From assembly GCA_907163345.1 (NCBI GenBank), contig CAJQUN010000003.1, positions 12,504,821-12,568,820 on the forward strand: 64,000 nucleotides of DNA, written 5' to 3'. The notes beneath the pieces were generated by a model that saw only the letters and a program-made list of their open reading frames with translations, was not told where the DNA came from and did not search any database. This document shows, in pieces, positions 58,407 through 64,000 of the stretch. Every line of letters begins with the position of its first letter. Position 1 is the first letter of the stretch. The position numbers and the translations under genes were made by a program. The stretch is from Haberlea rhodopensis (Eukaryota > Streptophyta > Magnoliopsida > Lamiales > Gesneriaceae).

Positions 58407-59408
58407 CTGTTGATTTGTTGCAAGGTACTTACAAAGAGAAATTGGAAGCATACCTTGTGGAAGCCGATAAACAACATGACAAAGAGGAAGTTGAGATCTT
58501 AGCTCAATTGAACAACATCGGTCCCTATATGAAACGAGCCACTGAAAATCTTGGAGAGTTGGGAAAAAGAGACATTAAGCCTCAACGGCCATCCATTGAA
58601 GAATCACCCAAGCTTGAACTAAAGCCCCTCCCATCTCATCTCAAGTATGTGTTCCTAGATGCTGGAAATTCGTTACCTATCATTATCTCTTCATCTTTGA
58701 CAGGTGAAAACGAGGGGAAGCTTCTTAAAGTCCTTAGGGAGCACAAGAAGGCATTTGGATGGAAGATAGCAGATATCAAAGGAATTAGCCCATCAGTGTG
58801 CATGCATAAAATTATGATGGAAGAAACTTTCAAGCCCGTGGTACAACTACAACGCCGTCTCAATCCAAAAATACAAGAGGTAGTCAAAGCCGGAGCCAAT
58901 AAGCTCATGGATGCAGGTATTATCTACCCTATCTCTGATAGTTCATGGGTAAGTCCTATTCAATGTGTACCAAAGAAAGGTGGCATTACTGTTGTCCCTA
59001 ATGAAAACAATGAATTGATACCTACTAGGACAGTCAAGGGGTGGAGAGTGTGCATTGACTATAGGAGATTAAATGAATCCACTCGTAAAGATCACTTTCC
59101 CCTTCCCTTCATTGATCAAATGATAGAAAGATTAGCGGGTTATGATTTTTATTGCTTTCTAGATGGGTATTCAGGGTATAACCAAATTGCTATTACACCA
59201 GAGGACCAAGAGAAACTACTTTCACTTGCCCTTATGGTACATTTGCCTAATGCCATTTGGATTATGTAATGCCCCTGCCACTTTTCAAAGATGCATGGTA
59301 GCCATATTCCATGACATGATAGAGAAATTTTTAGAAGTTTTCATGGATGATTTCTCTGTTTTGGATCCTCATTTGATATATGTTTATCTAACTTGGATTT
59401 GGTGCTGA
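58328..59408 (+). pseudogene. Athila-like reverse transcriptase, first part
   Basis: An acidic linker is followed by KPLPSHLKYVFLDAGNSLPI, HKIMMEETFKPVVQLQRRLN, VSPIQCVPKKGGITVV, VCIDYRRLNESTRKDHFPLP and CFLDGYSGYNQIAITPEDQE, the fingers and palm blocks of a Gypsy reverse transcriptase. A frameshift near 59215 moves the reading to the frame with MPFGLCNAPATFQRCMVAIF and the catalytic FMDDFSV. It breaks again near 59365. The enzyme copies element RNA; this copy cannot. Confidence 0.87.
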
Positions 59409-60308
59409 CACGATGCGAGGAGACAAATCTTGTATTGAATTGGTAGAAGTGTCACTTCATGGTCAAAGAAGGTATAGTCTTGGGACATAAGATATCCGAA
59501 AAGGGTATTGAAGTAGACCGAGCAAAAATCCAAGTGATACAACAATTGCCACCTCCAACAACAGTGAAAAGAATCCGAAGCTTTTTGTGCCATGCAGGAT
59601 TTTATCGTCGATTCATTAAGGATTTCTCAAAAATTTCTAAACCTTTATCTCATTTATTAACTAAAAGATGCACATCATGAATTTAATGCTGATTGTCTGC
59701 AGGCATTCGAGATTCTCAAGGAGAAACTGGTAACAGCACCGGTCTTTGTAGCACCTGATTGGGAGTTACCCTTTGAATTGATGTGTGATGCGAGTGACAC
59801 AGCCGTAGGAGCAGTCTTAGGTCAAAGGAGAACAAGGTATTTCATACCATATACTATGCTAGTCGCACTTTGAATGAAGCACAAATGAATTATGCCACTA
59901 CTGAAAAAGAGCTACTAGCCATAGTTTTTGCATTCGATAAGTTTCACTCCTATCTATGTCTTTGCCAAAGTTATTGTTTACACCGATCATCCTGCACTTA
60001 AATACTTACTTGCAAAGAAAGATGCCAAACCACGCTTAATTAGGTGGATATTATTGTTGCAAGAATTTGACTTAGAGATACGAGATAAGAAAGGTGTAGA
60101 GAATGTGGTAGCGGATCATTTGTCTCGAATAGACAATGGAGAGGATAAAATTGAAAGTGAGATAGGAGAAATTAATGAGACATTTCCTGATGAGCAATTT
60201 TTTAACGCTGACATTTTACCTTGGTATGCAGATTTTGCGAACTATATTGCTAGTGGTATCCTCCCACAAAATCTATCTTTTTATCAAAAGAAAAAAATTC
60301 TTTTCTGA
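59409..60308 (+). pseudogene. Athila-like reverse transcriptase end and RNase H
   Basis: Pieces in several frames: MVKEGIVLGHKISEKGIEVD, IRSFLCHAGFYRRFIKDFSK, then around 59700-59900 FEILKEKLVTAPVFVAPDWE, LMCDASDTAVGAVLGQ and the NYATTEKELLAIVFAFDKFH block of RNase H. Next KYLLAKKDAKPRLIRWILLL and ADHLSRIDNG end the domain. Frame changes occur near 59670, 59840 and 59940. Confidence 0.83.
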
Positions 60309-61501
60309 TGTTAAACATCTTATGTGGGAGGAGCCCTATTTGTTCAAAGTTTGTGCAGATAACATCATAAGAAGTTGTATTCCCGAAAGGGACATGCAAT
60401 CTATCTTGAAGCAATGCCATGGTGGAGAGATAGGTGGGCATTTTGGCCCAACCAAAACAGCTGCTAAGGTACTTGACTCTGGCTTCTATTGGCCAACGCT
60501 GTTTAAGGATGCATTCAGGTATGTCTCTACTTGTGATAGATGTCAAAGGGTCGGTAATATCTCTAGGAGAAATGAATTACCCTTAAACAATATTCTTGAA
60601 TGCGAACTTTTTGATGTATGTAAAATAGATTTTATGGGACCTTTCCCAAGCTCATGTTCAAACAAATATATACTTGTCGCAGTGGACTATGTGTCAAAAT
60701 GGGTTGAGGCGGAAGCCTTACGCACAAATGATGCTCGAGTGGTTGTGCAATTTTTGAAAAGAAAATTTTTTACTCGTTTTGGCACCCCTCGAGCAATTAT
60801 TAGTGATGGGGGCACTCATTTTTGCAACAAACAATTTGAAAATCTTTTGAGTAAATATGGTGTCACCCACAAAGTGTCTTCACCTTATCAGCCACAAACC
60901 AACGGACAAGTAGAAGTTTCAAACCGAGAGTTGAAACGTATACTAGAAAAGACTGTGACTCTAAGCCGGAAGGATTGGTCCTTACGCTTAGACGATGCAT
61001 TATGGGCTTATCGAACTGCTTTTAAGACACCTATTGGCACATCACCTTATAGGTTGGTATTTGGTAAGGCATGTCATCTACCAGTTGAACTTGAGCATAA
61101 AGCATATTGGGCTATGAAATGACTAAACTTTGATTGTCATGTTGCAGGTGAAAAACGTCTTTTACAGCTAAATGAGATGGAGGAATTTAGGAATCAGGCA
61201 TATGAGAATGCAAAGATTTACAAAGAAAGAACCAAGAAGTGACATGATTCTCATATACAAAGAAGGGAATTCAATGAAGGAGATACAATACTTGTTCAAT
61301 TCCAGATTGCGACTCTTTCCAGGTAAACTATGTTCTCGTTGGTCTGGACCATTCACAGTCTCCAAGGTAAACCCAACTGGCGCTATTGAAATTACCGACC
61401 CCGAAAAGGGAACCTTTATAGTAAATGGGCAGCGGTTGAAGCACTACAACATCAATGAGAAATGCGAGATGTTATCCTCTATCTGTTATCTTGATAACTA
61501 A
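60309..61501 (+). pseudogene. Athila-like integrase
   Basis: The zinc-binding HHCC region reads HGGEIGGHFGPTKTAAKVL and STCDRCQRVGNISRR. The core has CKIDFMGPFPSS, TPRAIISDGGTHFCNKQFEN and VSSPYQPQTNGQVEVSNREL, supplying D, D and E. SLRLDDALWAYRTAFKTPIG and FGKACHLPVELEHKAYWAMK follow. A stop after 61122 and frame changes precede the C-terminal domain (CSRWSGPFTVSKVNPTGAIE and VNGQRLKHYN). The long open stretch 60175-61122 is the best-kept part of this element. The C-terminal text is that of the Athila/Tat branch and has no chromodomain. Confidence 0.88.
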
Positions 61502-61964
61502 GGAAACGGAGGTGAAAGTCCAGCTTGGGACTATAAATCAAGAACTCTTTCTTAACCCTTTGCCTTGTTTTATTTTAGTTTGTTTTTGTTTTTGTTTTCT
61601 TGATTTTGGCGAGACTCCATGCGTGCTGAGGAGCCATATGACCCAGTACCACCTCCGGAGCATGATGAGGACGACGATCACTGACGATCGTCGTCGAGGT
61701 ATGTGCTTTGCCTTTGCATTTATTGTTTACCATACATTGAGGGCAATGCATGTACTAAGTTTGGGGGGTGGGGGTGGGGTGTGTTTACTGTTTCCTGCTA
61801 TTATCTTGTGTTACTTCCTTGCATGTCTAGTTATCACTGAGATTAGATCGTTTTTGAGCATTTTTTGAAAAAAATATTTCGTGAAAATAAGTTCATCATT
61901 TGGAAATAATGAATTAGACTTGCAATGGTATTACGTGATGATATTAATCCCCATCTCAACTTAA

Positions 61965-64000
61965 TGTTGGGATATGCCCTAAGACATATCATTAGATGAT
62001 TGTTTATGACATACAATGTAATATGATTTTATGAATGGCAATTCATTATTATATATTATTCGTTTAACTGTGCAATGTGAATTAATATATATGTTAATGT
62101 CCTTAGAATAATATTGTATTATTCTTAAAGATGTCCCTAGTCAAGTATTATCATGAATAGGGATAATGATAATACGTAGAGACTAGTATGTGTTGATTGA
62201 TGAAATGTTCATTGATATGAGATATCAAATCAACACATGGGTACATGTTAGAGAACGATATACTGGACAGACCCACCATGAGAATGCAACATGGATAGTT
62301 ATATGATTGTCATATGCAATTCTCATAGTGATAATAATGTATGTAATCCTTACGACTTGTGATCATCAGAGATCCCAACATAAGGAGTTATGTATCTTGA
62401 TATTGTCAAACGTTACCCGTAACAGGGTAAACTATAAAGGCGACTATTGGATACACTACGAATTATGTAGAGGGATGTTGACTGATCGAGATAGGATTTG
62501 TCCCTCCTATATAACAGGAGAAGTGTTTGGCCCTTGATCAAGTGAGAACTAAAATGCATGGCCATGCTCGAATGAGTCGATATGAGATATCGAGCTTATT
62601 CGTTTATTCTAGTTCTACTTGGGGATCAAGAAATAAAGATTGAATATACGAGTATGACTATTCCATGATTCGTGTTCAATCTAAACACAAAGGACAAAGG
62701 GATTAAGTTACATGGTTAATATTATCACAAGTTCTAAAGGTTATGTCGAGTCATTGGCATTCTTGTAATATGGGTAGCATTGATGTGTTGCTAGATACCG
62801 CTCAATGCTTGCGACGTAAAATGAGATTTTATGTCACTGCCAACATTACAAGAACCTATCGGGTCGCACAAAAGATTAAATCAATAAGGGAATTAAATTC
62901 ATTGGATGAATTAATTAATTAAGAAGAGTCTTAATTAAATAATTATAAGGATTTAATTATATCATGGGTTTGAGCCCATAAGGCTTTGAGAAAGCCTCTA
63001 ATTAAATCATATATAATTTGTTAACAAGGTGTTTAATTTAATTAACACTTCATATCATAATACCTAGCACCAAAAAGCTCACGGCCGCCGTTTCACTTTG
63101 CTCTCACGGTTTTCTTCATAACCGAAGTGAGTTTTGTGATTCCGGCGATCATTCTTGATTGTGAATCGAGTGTTTTTTGGTTCCAGTTTAAGAACTAGTC
63201 TAGCAACTTGTTCTTAAACTATCCCTTTGTTCGATTTGATCGTGTGGATACCGTTGAGGCAAGACCTTGGAGGTGATGCTCGTGACTCGGGATCGTTGGA
63301 CGTTGTGCTCCGTGGAATCTGCTCAAACACGCTACAAGGGTGAAACTTTTGTAAACTTTCATCCGATATGAATCCCTATGTATAGATCCGGTGTCTAGTA
63401 ATCCAAATTTTAAATTCCGCTGCGTTGCATATCGGATTTATGTGGTTAAATAGTTTAATCATAATTAGATTAATATTGCATGCTATTTAAAACTGTATAA
63501 ACATATATGATATGTTAATATTAAGTTTGTGAAATTATCATGAAATTATATTTGATATAATTGATGTTTGATGTATACGATACACGAGGCAAATTATCAA
63601 ATTAATTGAGCAATGTTTCGGCCACCACCTTGCACAATTGACCCACGGCTTAGCCACATGAGGGCTAGGGTTTTCGAACCCTTGGCTCGAGATGGCCTAG
63701 TCGTTGTGGCTCATGTTCGTGCATGGAGGTTTCGAGACATGGATGAGTTTTGAACTCTTTGGCTCGATAATGGTTCAAGCATGCATGGATAAGTGGCTTC
63801 ACCACATGAGACTAGGGTTTTCGAACCCTTGTGCCACCGCCGCTCGCTCAAGGCTCGGCCATGGGCTAGGGTTTCGAACCCTAGGCCCATAATTGGTCCA
63901 GCCGTGTATTTGGTTGGTTCGAACCATGGTGGTTCGTGACTTAGTCGCTTAAGTTCGAGGCATGTGATGTCCCGAGCGTACGATAATTTTTCAAAAATTA
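61965..64000 (+). mobile_element. LTR-like insertion starting TGTTGGGATATGCCC (runs off the window)
   Basis: The start TGTTGGGATATGCCCTAAG follows Athila-like 3' sequence and resembles Copia-type LTR starts I know from plant repeats; this is recognition, not proof. About 1.45 kb on, 'ccgctgcgttgcatatcgga' and then AT-rich sequence follow, with no primer-binding site I can place. 63600-63960 carries several GGTTTCGAACC-type palindromes. I found no gag or pol in it, so it may be a solo LTR, a non-autonomous element or the start of a longer one. Confidence 0.45.

Larger units (their letters stand above)
54307..61964 (+). mobile_element. Athila-like Gypsy element, decayed, 3' end outside or displaced
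   Basis: Order on the plus strand: 5' LTR (54307 to about 56158), tRNA-Asp-type primer-binding site with one mismatch (56165-56181), gag, protease, reverse transcriptase, RNase H, integrase, and an untranslated region with 'ttgagggcaatgcatg' and a G-rich tract at 61762-61780. The last 180 bp hold no gene. No 3' LTR matching 54307-56158 follows, because another LTR-like element begins at 61965. Multiple stops and frameshifts show an old copy. Confidence 0.85.

Noticed and set aside
63660..63930. tRNA genes, suggested by GGTTCGAACC words
   Set aside because: No A box, acceptor stem or anticodon arm at the right distance.

Overview
The window looks like repeat-dense nuclear DNA of a flowering plant, probably a eudicot. 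It holds nested Ty1/Copia and Ty3/Gypsy LTR retrotransposons, hAT-type DNA transposons, MITE-like inverted repeats and one intron-bearing eukaryotic gene relic. I see no bacterial-type operon, no CRISPR array and no intact host gene.

Layout. 1-1250: 5' end of a hAT transposon on the minus strand. 1251-2791: 3' end and LTR of an Athila/Tat-like Gypsy element. 2817-3790: a Copia pol fragment with its LTR. 4389-7370: a shrunken Copia element (Copia-3) on the minus strand. 7461-8349 and 36051-37510: the two halves of a DMC1 meiotic-recombinase pseudogene. The intron between the halves holds a 27.6-kb nest. Its outer element is Copia-1 (8438-36007, target duplication tgtac). Three others sit inside Copia-1: Copia-2 (8581-13323) in the 5' LTR, a large non-coding LTR element or LARD (17248-26384, target duplication gtaaa) in the reverse-transcriptase gene, and an Athila-like gag-protease element (27754-34735, target duplication ggccg) in the 3' untranslated part. 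The LTRs of that last element face each other in inverted orientation.

To the right of the pseudogene are a small MITE (38293-38459), a hairpin repeat (38889-39003), a decayed Tekay/Del-like Gypsy element (40999-47951), a satellite-like array of TGCATGTAA palindromes (47957-49215), a foldback transposon with arms of about 630 bp (50000-51767), a hAT-like MITE rich in GTATCCG (52438-53029), a decayed Athila-like Gypsy element (54307-61964), and an LTR-like insertion that runs off the window (61965-64000).

How the parts relate. Nothing here forms a pathway; the record is one of successive insertions, read from target-site duplications, primer-binding sites and polypurine tracts. The most unusual signals are: (1) pairs of ATCGAT-centred palindromes spaced 21-22 bp apart, found in the LTRs of three different Athila/Tat-like families and in the leader of a hAT element, with flanking arms that change from family to family but stay self-complementary; (2) the Athila-like element whose two LTRs are inverted although it keeps a clean target-site duplication; (3) the LARD internal domain, which reads as a chain of small hairpins; (4) the split DMC1 pseudogene.
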